From Methylotenera mobilis 13 (GTDB lineage: Bacteria; Pseudomonadota; Gammaproteobacteria; Burkholderiales; Methylophilaceae): a stretch of 64,000 bases of DNA. The notes under the pieces were generated by a model. It was not told the origin of the DNA and ran no database searches. It worked only from the letters and a program-made list of their open reading frames with translations. Location: assembly GCF_000384255.1 (NCBI RefSeq), contig NZ_KB913035.1, forward strand, positions 2,739,788 to 2,803,787, read 5' to 3'. The position numbers and the translations under genes were made by a program. Positions 55,033 through 64,000 of this stretch are shown piece after piece. Numbering within the stretch: position 1 is the stretch's first letter; the number at the start of each line of letters is the position of its first letter.

Positions 55033-56733
55033 ATGCACACCAAAAGGAATCTTTCATTCAGTAAAAAGCTGGCACAGCCTTTACTGATCAGCAGTCTATT
55101 GCTTAGCGGCGGATTTGCACATGCGAATGAGGCTGAAATTAAACTTGCTGACAACACAACACAAACAACAAAAAGCATCGAGGACTTGGAGCAGGAAGAA
55201 AAAGTAAAAGCTCGCTTAAAAGAAATTGCGGATGAGGCAAAAGCTGCTGCAAAAACCGCTAACGGTTACTACGTAGAGCGTAGAAGCTATGGGACGCAAA
55301 AAGAAAGCGAACCACCTCGTTATGTTAAACAGGCAAATAAAACTTGGTTGAAGGATTACGATGCTTTTAATGATGTGAACTGGCTGGATTTAGGGCTAGA
55401 GTATCGTGCTCGTTATGAACATCGTGACAACGATTTCCGTCGCGCTGATGAAAATATCGACGATCCGTTGCTATTACGTACACGCGCATACATTGGCGTA
55501 AAAGAAATTTTGGATCCATTGCGTTTTGCCGTTGAAGTGCAAGACTCACGCCGCAACAATGGTGACTACTCGCGCGCATATGATACCCGTGATGTGAATC
55601 AAGCCGATATTTTACAAGGCTATCTAGAGTTACATTTCAAAGAGTCTATCTTTGGTAAAGATGACTTAGGTAACAATCGCCCATTCTGGGTGCGTGGCGG
55701 CCGCTTGGCTTGGGAGTCATTAGATCGTCGATTAATTGCACGTAACGAATGGCGCAACACAACCAATACGTTTCAAGGTGTACGCGCTAACATTGGTGAC
55801 AAAAAGAATGATTGGCAATTAGAAGCGTTTGCGGTGAAACCTGTACAAAGATTTACGCGTAGCTTGGATGAGGTAGACCACTCACAAGATTTTTACGGGG
55901 TGATTGGAGACTGGCGCGGCTGGTCTGAGTATGTCACTTTACAGCCTTACTACTTCTTGCTTAAGCAGGATGGCAACAAGGTTAAATACAATTCGAACGG
56001 CCAAGAGTTAACAGGTGCAACACTCAGCGCCGCACAAATCGACCGTAAGATTCACACCGCAGGCTTGCGCGCTTATGGCGCCTTTAACTCCGGTTGGGAC
56101 TATGACACTAGCTACGTTAAACAATGGGGCAACCAAGATCGCTTTTTAAGCAACGCATTGGGCAGCATCAATGTAGACCATGAAGCATATTCATATGGAG
56201 CAGAAGTAGGTTACACCTTCAAGAACTCTTGGAAACCTAGAGTGAGTGCCTACTATGGCGTAGCTAGTGGTGACAGCACACCTGCAACTGGCACGGACCG
56301 CACAGATAGCCAACGCTTCGAACGCTTATTCGGCTTTGCACGCCCTTGGTCTAACAACGACTATATCCAAATGGAGAACATCAGAACACCGAAGTTGCAT
56401 TTGGAGTTTGAGCCAAAAGTTTCGTTTCTGGAGAACGTAAAAGTAGACACGAGCTTCAGCTGGTACCGTTTGGATGATGCATCAGATCGCTGGCAAGCAG
56501 GCAGCAATCTGCGTGACAGAACTGGCGCCAGCGGCAACGATTTAGGTAAAGAAGTTGATTTGCGCGTTCGCTTCCCTATTAATCAATACGCATCCTTAAA
56601 TATTGGCTACGCACACTTCTGGGCCGGTGACTTTGTGAAAGACTCAGTCAAAATCGCAGGTAACAATAACGATGCAACCCGCGCTAGCTCATCCGACTTC
56701 TTTTATACAGAGTTAACCCTATTAGGCTTTTAA
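55033..56733 (+). CDS. Outer-membrane porin, alginate-export family
   Basis: The 566-aa protein has a signal peptide ending FAHA (about residue 32), a helical charged segment (about 48-80), then a beta-barrel of the Alginate_exp type (LGLEYRARYEHRDNDFRRAD, LLRTRAYIGVKEIL, FAVEVQDSRRNNGDYSRA, each conserved in this family), ending LTLLGF with a C-terminal aromatic residue. In a sulfate operon it probably admits sulfate or sulfonates through the outer membrane; the substrate is inferred from context only. sbp follows after 27 bases. Confidence 0.82.
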   Translation: MHTKRNLSFSKKLAQPLLISSLLLSGGFAHANEAEIKLADNTTQTTKSIEDLEQEEKVKARLKEIADEAKAAAKTANGYYVERRSYGTQKESEPPRYVKQANKTWLKDYDAFNDVNWLDLGLEYRARYEHRDNDFRRADENIDDPLLLRTRAYIGVKEILDPLRFAVEVQDSRRNNGDYSRAYDTRDVNQADILQGYLELHFKESIFGKDDLGNNRPFWVRGGRLAWESLDRRLIARNEWRNTTNTFQGVRANIGDKKNDWQLEAFAVKPVQRFTRSLDEVDHSQDFYGVIGDWRGWSEYVTLQPYYFLLKQDGNKVKYNSNGQELTGATLSAAQIDRKIHTAGLRAYGAFNSGWDYDTSYVKQWGNQDRFLSNALGSINVDHEAYSYGAEVGYTFKNSWKPRVSAYYGVASGDSTPATGTDRTDSQRFERLFGFARPWSNNDYIQMENIRTPKLHLEFEPKVSFLENVKVDTSFSWYRLDDASDRWQAGSNLRDRTGASGNDLGKEVDLRVRFPINQYASLNIGYAHFWAGDFVKDSVKIAGNNNDATRASSSDFFYTELTLLGF

Positions 56734-56760
56734 TCTTCAGAAAACTAGAAAGAAAATACC

Positions 56761-57768
56761 ATGCAAACATTCAAATATTTAAAGAAAGCCTTGTTGATTA
56801 GCGCACTGTTTGTGCCGCTAGCCAGTTTGGCTGCAGAGATTACTTTGCTAAACGTCTCTTACGACCCAACTCGCGAGTTGTATCAAGATTACAACGCTGC
56901 ATTCAGTAAATATTGGCTAGCTAAAAGCGGCGACAAAGTCACCATCAAGACTTCACATGGCGGCTCTGGCAAGCAAGCCCGTGCCGTGATTGATGGCCTC
57001 CCAGCTGACGTCGTGACACTGGCACTGTCTTACGACATTGATGAAATCAGTGCAAAGGCTAAGCTTATTCCTAAAAATTGGCAAAAACGCTTAACGCACA
57101 ATAGCTCGCCGTACAGCTCTACTATTGTTTTATTGGTACGCAAAGGTAATCCTAAAAACATCAAAGACTGGAGTGATTTGATTAAACCAGGTGTTTCAGT
57201 GATTACCCCTAACCCTAAAACATCTGGCGGTGCCCGCTGGAATTACTTAGCTGCGTATGCTTATGCACTTAAGCAAAACAATAATGACGATGCAAAAGCA
57301 CGCGAATTTGTGGGTAAGCTCTTCAAAAACGTGCCGGTACTTGATAGCGGTGCTCGTGGATCTACCACGACATTTGTAGAGCGCGGCATTGGCGACGTAT
57401 TTATCTCTTGGGAGAATGAGGCATTCTTAGCGCAAAAAGAGTTAGGTCCAGACAAGTTTGAGATTGTCATCCCATCTTTATCCATTTTGGCTGAGCCACC
57501 TATCACCATTATCGATAAAACTGTTGATAAGCGCAAAACACGCACAGTGGCACAGGCTTATTTAGAGTATTTATATAGCGAAGAAGGTCAAGAAATTGCC
57601 GCTAAAAACTACTACCGCCCAACACTGGCATCTGTAGCTGCTAAATATGAGAAGCAATTTCCTAAAGTCAACTTAATCAAGATTGATGATGTATTTGGCG
57701 GTTGGCAAAAAGCACAAAAAACGCACTTCTCTGATGGCGGTACATTTGACCAGATTTATCAAAAGTAA
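56761..57768 (+). CDS. sbp: Sulfate-binding periplasmic protein
   Basis: The 335-aa ABC-type solute-binding protein has a signal peptide ending about ASLAA. Sulfate family motifs are [31 protein letters not shown] and [21 protein letters not shown], followed by [21 protein letters not shown] sequence (written here as [15 protein letters not shown]). It captures sulfate or thiosulfate for CysTWA. It lies between the porin and the EAL gene. Confidence 0.95.
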   Translation: MQTFKYLKKALLISALFVPLASLAAEITLLNVSYDPTRELYQDYNAAFSKYWLAKSGDKVTIKTSHGGSGKQARAVIDGLPADVVTLALSYDIDEISAKAKLIPKNWQKRLTHNSSPYSSTIVLLVRKGNPKNIKDWSDLIKPGVSVITPNPKTSGGARWNYLAAYAYALKQNNNDDAKAREFVGKLFKNVPVLDSGARGSTTTFVERGIGDVFISWENEAFLAQKELGPDKFEIVIPSLSILAEPPITIIDKTVDKRKTRTVAQAYLEYLYSEEGQEIAAKNYYRPTLASVAAKYEKQFPKVNLIKIDDVFGGWQKAQKTHFSDGGTFDQIYQK

Positions 57769-57809
57769 CCACTAGCTCGCCTGCTTTAATGTTTTAAAAG
57801 GATATAAAA

Positions 57810-58685
57810 ATGACAGCACCAACCAGCGCAACTTCACCGATTGAGCAATTAAGATTGCAATTAAAAGAGTCTCTGTTTTTAGATTTAGATGACTATGGCT
57901 TAGTTGAGCAATCAACTGGTGAATTTAACAGTCCGTTTTTAGGCGTTCAATTAAATACTGCATTTCAACCTATTTATGACATAGCAGCAGGCGACTTAAT
58001 TGGCCACGAAGCATTATTACGCCCATCACTTGGAGGTGAACTGACCAGCACACCAGAGTTCGCCTTCACATATGCCGAGCAAACAGGAAAACTAGTACAG
58101 TTTGACCGTGTTGCCCGAACACTACATGTACTTAACTTTAAGCAAATCTATGCAGAGAACGGCCTACTGTTTCTGAACGTTCACCCTAAACTGCTAGTTT
58201 CAGTGAATACGCACGGTAAAGTATTCGAACGCATACTACATGCCAACTCGGTCCCCACCCACCGTGTCGTCATTGAAATCAAAGAAAGCGAAATTGAACA
58301 AGACAAACAGCTGTCAGAAGCCATCGACAACTATCGTGACAGAGCCTATAGAATTGCCATTGACGGCTTTGGCGGCAAAAAATCCCACATTGATCGCCTA
58401 TGGAAACTGTCACCTGATTTTGTTAAGTTGGACTTAAGCATTATTCAGCAAGCCGAAGGCAACCATCGCGTGCGGAAAATACTGCCTGGCTTAATTAATT
58501 TAATTAAAGAAAGTGGCGCACAAGCCATCGTCACAGGCATTGAAACACAAACGCAGCTTGATATTGCAATTGAATCAGGTGGCTTATTTGTGCAAGGCTA
58601 CTTCTTAGCAAGGCCAGTCAACGCCAAGGCACTTCAACCGTCATTGGCACTTAACAAGCTAGCCTCACTCAACAAAGCGGCATAA
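57810..58685 (+). CDS. Degenerate EAL-domain protein in the sulfate operon
   Basis: The 291-aa protein covers one EAL domain (about 48-280). HEALLR keeps E67, N123, E156, K206 and Q262 are also in place, but the DDFG motif reads DGFG (D185-G186) and the EGVE motif reads TGIE (T242). Two catalytic residues are therefore lost, so it is probably a c-di-GMP receptor or protein-binding module, not a phosphodiesterase. It stands between sbp and cysT, with only 41 bases to sbp. Confidence 0.85.
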   Translation: MTAPTSATSPIEQLRLQLKESLFLDLDDYGLVEQSTGEFNSPFLGVQLNTAFQPIYDIAAGDLIGHEALLRPSLGGELTSTPEFAFTYAEQTGKLVQFDRVARTLHVLNFKQIYAENGLLFLNVHPKLLVSVNTHGKVFERILHANSVPTHRVVIEIKESEIEQDKQLSEAIDNYRDRAYRIAIDGFGGKKSHIDRLWKLSPDFVKLDLSIIQQAEGNHRVRKILPGLINLIKESGAQAIVTGIETQTQLDIAIESGGLFVQGYFLARPVNAKALQPSLALNKLASLNKAA

Positions 58686-58814
58686 ACACGCCTCATATCG
58701 ACGACCTAACACACATGTAAATACCATTTTATTATATAAAATATCAAAATATTATTTAATTGTTATTTAGCTATCGGTTACATTATCACGCGCTCACAAC
58801 AGATATCAGACATC

Positions 58815-59645
58815 ATGGCTAAACAGAAAAACATCCTACCAGGCTTTAATTTATCACTCGGCTTTACGATATTTTATTTAAGTCTGATCGTACTTATTCC
58901 ATTATCAGCTGCCTTTATTAAGACGACCGAGCTATCAATACCAGAGTTTTGGGAGGTCATTACTGCACCGCGCGTCGTAGCATCTTACAAGCTAACGTTT
59001 GGGGCATCATTTATTGCGGCTATCATTAATGCCGCATTCGGTTTACTGACCGCATGGGTGTTAGTTCGCTATCCATTCCCAGGTAAAAAGTTTATAGATG
59101 CGTTAGTAGATTTACCCTTTGCCTTACCTACCGCAGTAGCAGGTATTGCATTAACAGCCGTTTATTCTGGTAACGGCTGGATTGGCTCATGGTTAGAACC
59201 ATTAGGTATCAAAGTCGCCTTCACGCCAATAGGCGTGGTGGTTGCCCTAACCTTTATTGGCTTACCGTTTGTGGTGCGCACGGTACAACCTGTCTTAGAG
59301 GATCTAGAAGCCGAAACAGAAGAAGCCGCCGCAAGCTTAGGGGCAAATCGTTGGCAGACCTTTAGCAAAATTATATTCCCTGCAATCTGGCCTGCGCTTC
59401 TAACCGGCTTTGCATTAGCTTTTGCACGTGCGATTGGCGAGTACGGTTCAGTGATATTTATTGCAGGCAACATGCCGATGGTGTCTGAAATCACCCCACT
59501 CATCATCATTACAAAACTAGAGCAATACGATTATGCTGGTGCCACAGCAGTTGCAGTCGTGATGTTAGTGATTTCATTCCTGCTGTTATTCGCGATTAAC
59601 GGTTTGCAATGGTGGTCAAATCGTCAGCGGATTGCAGCACGGTAA
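58815..59645 (+). CDS. cysT: Sulfate ABC transporter permease CysT
   Basis: The 276-aa inner-membrane permease has six helices and the EAA loop (EAETEEAAASLGANRWQTF) that contacts CysA. PFALPTAVAGIALTA is typical of CysT/CysU. It forms the heterodimeric channel with CysW, encoded 39 bases downstream. A 129-base AT-rich gap after the EAL gene could hold an internal promoter, but no clear box is visible. Confidence 0.95.
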   Translation: MAKQKNILPGFNLSLGFTIFYLSLIVLIPLSAAFIKTTELSIPEFWEVITAPRVVASYKLTFGASFIAAIINAAFGLLTAWVLVRYPFPGKKFIDALVDLPFALPTAVAGIALTAVYSGNGWIGSWLEPLGIKVAFTPIGVVVALTFIGLPFVVRTVQPVLEDLEAETEEAAASLGANRWQTFSKIIFPAIWPALLTGFALAFARAIGEYGSVIFIAGNMPMVSEITPLIIITKLEQYDYAGATAVAVVMLVISFLLLFAINGLQWWSNRQRIAAR

Positions 59646-59684
59646 GCCATTTCACATTCCCAATAAATTTATATTAGGTCATTT

Positions 59685-60575
59685 ATGTCAGGTATCACAC
59701 CATCACAATATAGCAGCTATCACAGCAAAGTAGCGCGAAGTCGCGCCACCTCTGAGCCGGCATGGATACGCTATGCATTAACCACTATTGCCCTAAGTTT
59801 TTTAGCCTTATTCCTATTTGTACCGTTAGCAGCTGTATTTACTGAGGCTTTACGCAAAGGCTTTGATACTTACATTACGGCATTAATCGACCCAGATGCA
59901 TTATCTGCAGTAAAACTCACCTTTATCGCAGCACTCATCGCCGTTCCGTTAAATCTTGTATTTGGTGTTGCCGCGGCATGGGCAATTGCCAAATTTGAAT
60001 TTAAAGGCAAAAGCATTCTTATCACCCTAATTGACTTACCGTTCGCAGTGTCTCCTGTGATTGCGGGGTTAATTTATGTGCTCATTTTTGGACTCCAGGG
60101 CTGGTTTGGCTCAGCCCTAGTCGATAACGACATCAAAGTCATCTTTGCGATACCTGGCATCGTTTTGGCGACGATATTTGTCACCTTCCCATTTGTCGCG
60201 AGAGAGTTGATTCCATTGATGCAAGCTCAGGGAAAAGATGAAGAAGAAGCAGGGCTGGTATTAGGTGCTTCTGGCTGGCAGATTTTATGGCGCATTACAT
60301 TACCGAACGTGAAGTGGGGCTTGCTATACGGCGTGATTCTTACCAATGCGCGTGCCATGGGTGAGTTTGGAGCAGTTTCGGTCGTTTCTGGACACATTCG
60401 CGGCATGACCAACACCCTGCCACTGCATGTAGAGATTTTATACAACGAATATAACTATGCAGCTGCATTTGCTGTGGCCTCATTGCTTGCTTTACTAGCA
60501 TTAGTCACGTTGGCGCTCAAAACCTTTGTCGAGTGGCAAGTTGCACGCAATGCGAGCCATAACGAAGCTGCTTAA
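59685..60575 (+). CDS. cysW: Sulfate ABC transporter permease CysW
   Basis: The 296-aa permease has six helices. [17 protein letters not shown] and the EAA loop [19 protein letters not shown] are CysW hallmarks. It pairs with CysT. The start ATG at 59685 gives a hydrophilic tail of about 25 residues before the first helix. cysA follows after 52 bases. Confidence 0.95.
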   Translation: MSGITPSQYSSYHSKVARSRATSEPAWIRYALTTIALSFLALFLFVPLAAVFTEALRKGFDTYITALIDPDALSAVKLTFIAALIAVPLNLVFGVAAAWAIAKFEFKGKSILITLIDLPFAVSPVIAGLIYVLIFGLQGWFGSALVDNDIKVIFAIPGIVLATIFVTFPFVARELIPLMQAQGKDEEEAGLVLGASGWQILWRITLPNVKWGLLYGVILTNARAMGEFGAVSVVSGHIRGMTNTLPLHVEILYNEYNYAAAFAVASLLALLALVTLALKTFVEWQVARNASHNEAA

Positions 60576-60627
60576 GAGCCATGTTTAATCGCGAACTATC
60601 GCACTATCATCATATTGGAACATAACC

Positions 60628-61689
60628 ATGAGTATAGAAATACGTAATATCAAAAAGAATTTCGGCCAGTTTAGCGCACTGAATGATGTGAGCCTAGACG
60701 TACCTAGCGGCGAATTAGTTGCATTACTCGGTCCTTCAGGTTGCGGCAAAACAACATTACTGCGCATCATTGCCGGCTTAGAAACACCAGACTCCGGCAA
60801 TATCCTATTTTATGGTAACGATGCTACAGAGTGTCAAGTGCGTGAGCGTGAGGTTGGTTTTGTATTTCAACACTATGCGTTATTCCGTCATATGACCGTC
60901 TTCGAGAATGTTGCATTTGGCTTACGTGTTCGTCCTAAGCATACTCGCCCATCAGATGCTGAAATTAAACGCCGCGTGCACGAACTCTTATCACTAGTGC
61001 AGTTAGATTGGCTTGCTGATCGCTATCCACCACAATTATCAGGTGGTCAACGTCAGCGCATTGCACTCGCTCGTGCTTTAGCAGTTGAACCTAAAGTTTT
61101 ACTACTGGATGAACCATTTGGTGCACTTGATGCAAAAGTACGTAAAGAATTGCGCCGCTGGTTACGCCGCCTACATGATGAGCTGCACATTACCAGCATT
61201 TTCGTGACGCATGACCAAGAAGAAGCACTAGAAGTAGCTGACCGGGTTGTCGTCATCAATAAAGGGGAAATTGAGCAAATAGGTACACCACAAGAAGTCT
61301 ACGACAAACCTGTGTCACCATTTGTATATCAATTTTTAGGTAACGTGAATCAGTTTGATAGCCATATACACGAAGGGGCAGCAAACATTGCTGGCGTCAA
61401 TTTAAAATTAGATTCGCATCATGACACGCAAAATTCACCGGCATTAGCCTTTGTTCGTCCTCACGACATTGAAATCTACAATACCCCTAAAGAAGATCGT
61501 GTCGGTTTTGAAGCAATTGTTCGCTATGTAAACGCAGTAGGCCCACTGGTTAAAGTAGACCTAGAGCGTGCTGATCATACAGAGCTGATTGAGGCAGAGT
61601 TAACGCAAGAACGCTTCCGTGAACTGGCACTGACATCAGCGCAACACGTTCACATCTACCCAAGAAATGTGAGTGTGTTTTTAGCTTAA
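60628..61689 (+). CDS. cysA: Sulfate/thiosulfate import ATP-binding protein CysA
   Basis: The 353-aa ABC ATPase has Walker A GPSGCGKT (35-42), signature [15 protein letters not shown] (about 134-148), Walker [16 protein letters not shown] and a C-terminal TOBE-like domain (about 245-353). It energises the CysTW channel. It is the last gene of the sulfate locus. The next gene converges with only 37 bases between stops. Confidence 0.96.
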   Translation: MSIEIRNIKKNFGQFSALNDVSLDVPSGELVALLGPSGCGKTTLLRIIAGLETPDSGNILFYGNDATECQVREREVGFVFQHYALFRHMTVFENVAFGLRVRPKHTRPSDAEIKRRVHELLSLVQLDWLADRYPPQLSGGQRQRIALARALAVEPKVLLLDEPFGALDAKVRKELRRWLRRLHDELHITSIFVTHDQEEALEVADRVVVINKGEIEQIGTPQEVYDKPVSPFVYQFLGNVNQFDSHIHEGAANIAGVNLKLDSHHDTQNSPALAFVRPHDIEIYNTPKEDRVGFEAIVRYVNAVGPLVKVDLERADHTELIEAELTQERFRELALTSAQHVHIYPRNVSVFLA

Positions 61690-61726
61690 TAATCTATATA
61701 TAGATAATTTTTGGCTACGCAAACTT

Positions 61727-62659
61727 TTAAGCAATTGAGTTTCGCCCTTTTTCTTTAGCCACATACAACTGTTTATCGACCGTAGCGATGAACTTAATTG
61801 CTTCATCGTTACGTGTAGGAGTGATTGTACTAGTCCCAATACTAATCGTCAGCAGCTGACTAACCAAAGATTTTTCATGTGGAATTTGTGCTTTGAATAT
61901 CACATTGCGGCATCGCTCTGCAATCTTGAAAGCGGCAGCTTCATCTGTCTCAGGTAATACTAATATAAACTCTTCACCACCATACCTAGCAAAGAAATCT
62001 CGCGATCTTGTGGCAACACAGGCCAGCACATTTGCCACACGCTTCAGGCACTCATCTCCTTGAATATGACCATAATAATCGTTGTATTGTTTAAAATAAT
62101 CAATATCCAGCATAATTAATGAAAGTGGCTGGCGGTTACGCTTAGCATTCGCCCACTCCACTTCCATCACAGAATCAAACATGCGTCGATTGAAAACGCC
62201 TGTTAATCCATCTTTAAATGAGAGCTCTTCCAACTGCTTCTGAAGCTCAATCAGCTTCTGTTCGGTGTCTTTTCGCTCTGTAATATCAAACATAAATCCG
62301 ATGAGCGAATCTACTTCGCCATTTTCTTTACGCACGACATGTACGACATCACGAATCCAAATATATTGGCCATCTTTGGTTAAAGCACGATAATCGGCCT
62401 CATGATCAGTTCCTGCTTTTGATTGTGCCACACAAAAATCTACAACCCAAGCGCGATCATCAGGGTGCATTCTCAATGCCCAGTCCTCCACAGTCAGCCA
62501 ACTGTCGGGAGACCATCCTAATAAAGCCTCAATTTGAGGGCCAATGTAAGAAAACTGTAATGTACTCCAGTTGATTTTCCAAGGAATCGCTTTAGTAGAT
62601 TCTAATAGCGTTTTATAAACTGCGCTATCAGCGTCAAGATAGTTGTCAGAAATGCTCAT
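61727..62659 (-). CDS. PAS-GGDEF diguanylate cyclase, soluble
   Basis: The 310-aa protein has a PAS domain of the PAS_3 type with PAC (about 25-130, LLGWSPDSW, DITERKDTEQ) and a GGDEF domain (about 145-310). GGEEF at 227-231 and the RxxD inhibitory site R218-D221, exactly five residues ahead, show an active, feedback-inhibited cyclase. No membrane segment is seen. The sensor ligand is unknown. It lies end to end with cysA. Confidence 0.92.
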   Translation of the reverse strand: MSISDNYLDADSAVYKTLLESTKAIPWKINWSTLQFSYIGPQIEALLGWSPDSWLTVEDWALRMHPDDRAWVVDFCVAQSKAGTDHEADYRALTKDGQYIWIRDVVHVVRKENGEVDSLIGFMFDITERKDTEQKLIELQKQLEELSFKDGLTGVFNRRMFDSVMEVEWANAKRNRQPLSLIMLDIDYFKQYNDYYGHIQGDECLKRVANVLACVATRSRDFFARYGGEEFILVLPETDEAAAFKIAERCRNVIFKAQIPHEKSLVSQLLTISIGTSTITPTRNDEAIKFIATVDKQLYVAKEKGRNSIA

Positions 62660-62982
62660 TTAATATCCAATACGAACAAAACAACAAACCTGACCCAACT
62701 CATCACTTCGAAATATAGTGCTGAATAGCCGTTTGTTGTAACCATTAAGGACATGATGCGTCCTAAACTTATATTAGTTTCGGGATATTAACATAGCAAC
62801 AATATGAGCACACACCATCGGATAAAGCATAATATGCATATAAACAGATAGAACTGACGTATAGCTCTTTACTACGGTCAGGATAGACTGAATCCATACG
62901 AATGAAAGGAAATATGATGTAGAGTAAAGATCTATCCGCTTCAGCGCAATCCACGGTAAATCGCTATATTTTTCGGACATAA
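62660..62982. other. Intergenic region without recognised gene
   Basis: About 320 bases lie between the cyclase start and the rRNA terminator. Short minus-strand frames here lack a ribosome binding site and start inside the terminator, so I do not call them. The cyclase promoter should be right of 62660. Confidence 0.5.
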
Positions 62983-63014
62983 AAAAACCCCACTACATGC
63001 GTAATGGGGTTTTT
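62983..63014 (-). terminator. Terminator of the rRNA operon
   Basis: The arms AAAAACCCCA (62983-62992) and TGGGGTTTTT (63005-63014) form a strong hairpin with a T-run on the minus strand. It lies about 10 bases after the 5S end. Confidence 0.9.
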
Positions 63015-63024
63015 GGTATAAATA

Positions 63025-63140
63025 GCTTGGCAGTGACCTACTTTCGCATGCAAAAAGCATACTATCATTGGCGCTGGTTCGTTTCACGGCCCTGTTCGAG
63101 ATGGGAAGGGGTGGTTCCAAACCGCTATGGCCGCCAAGCA
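63025..63140 (-). rRNA. rrf: 5S ribosomal RNA
   Basis: The 116-base sequence begins TGCTTGGCGGCC and ends with the pairing GCCAAGC. CCGAACTCAGAAGTG-type loop is present as CATCTCGAACAGGGCCGTGAAAC. It is on the minus strand behind 23S. Confidence 0.95.
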
Positions 63141-63341
63141 TAACTGGTGTCTCGCATGTTTAAACTTCAAACACACAAGCGATTATGCTGTGTTGCCGTC
63201 TCATTTTCATGAGGCGTCTGTAACAAATTGGAAGAAGTAAAGTCTTCATACCTTTAGGTATGGTGTCAAACGGGGTATTGATTACATTATCTTACTTTAG
63301 TACAACCATAGACTCGAACATGTTCAAGTTTTAAGGTTATA
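63141..63341 (-). other. 23S-5S internal transcribed spacer
   Basis: About 200 bases lie between 23S and 5S. No tRNA is encoded here. Inverted segments such as AGTCTTCATACC/GGTATG (about 63242-63264) probably form RNase III processing stems. Confidence 0.7.

Positions 63342-64000
<659 letters not shown>

Noticed and set aside
62774..62980. 68-codon minus-strand frame starting KYSDLPW, faintly like a HepT fragment
   Set aside because: It starts beside the rRNA terminator, has no ribosome binding site and the likeness covers about ten residues only.

Overview
The window looks like a chromosomal segment of a moderately AT-rich betaproteobacterium, most likely a methylotroph of the Methylophilaceae (Methylotenera-like). 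This is inferred from a stand-alone pqqA, the rimP-nusA-infB-rbfA-truB-rpsO-pnp order, a Cys4-type DksA, an MSHA-like pilus cluster and ergothioneine genes. The genus is not proven by the sequence itself.

Region by region. (1) 1-5740: an intact tRNA-Phe gene hosts a small integrated element of about 5.4 kb, bounded by a perfect 45-bp direct repeat (300-344 and 5688-5732). It carries a tyrosine integrase, a HTH/excisionase-like protein, a rolling-circle type replication initiator (Rep_trans-like), an unknown 303-aa protein and a divergent AT-rich KAP-type P-loop NTPase that may be anti-phage cargo. (2) 5.7-12.4 kb: an orphan pqqA peptide gene, then DUF427-egtB-egtD and a PatB-like C-S lyase, which together could make ergothioneine; an EF-hand protein and a zinc-less MDR dehydrogenase follow. 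(3) 12.5-19.3 kb: a membrane diguanylate cyclase, a phosphoethanolamine transferase-like protein, an OprP-like phosphate porin behind a clear three-unit Pho box, a rhodanese and TusA. (4) 19.3-27.3 kb: valS, a GIDE-like/LemA membrane pair, a photolyase-like flavoprotein with unusual domain order, NfeD plus an SPFH protein, and MoeB/ThiF.

(5) 27.3-42.4 kb: an MSHA-like type IV pilus/secretion operon on the minus strand, headed by a sigma-54 response regulator and encoding MshM, MshL, a TPR protein, MshE (with a c-di-GMP binding MshEN motif), MshG, MshI, MshJ, an MshK-like protein and two unusual pilin-like substrates that appear paralogous to each other. No MshA-type major pilin, prepilin peptidase or partner kinase is present. 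(6) 42.6-45.4 kb: a degenerate GGDEF protein, a tRNA-Pro/Arg/His cluster, folD and dksA. (7) 45.3-54.5 kb: the conserved translation/RNA operon rimP-nusA-infB-rbfA-truB-rpsO-pnp.

(8) 54.7-61.7 kb: a sulfate uptake locus (YezD-like protein, outer-membrane porin, sulfate-binding protein, CysT, CysW, CysA) with a catalytically degenerate EAL-domain protein embedded in it. (9) 61.7-64 kb: a PAS-GGDEF cyclase, then the end of an rRNA operon on the minus strand (terminator, 5S, spacer, 3' part of 23S). Cyclic-di-GMP is a recurring theme: two apparently active GGDEF cyclases, one degenerate GGDEF, one degenerate EAL and the MshE motor.
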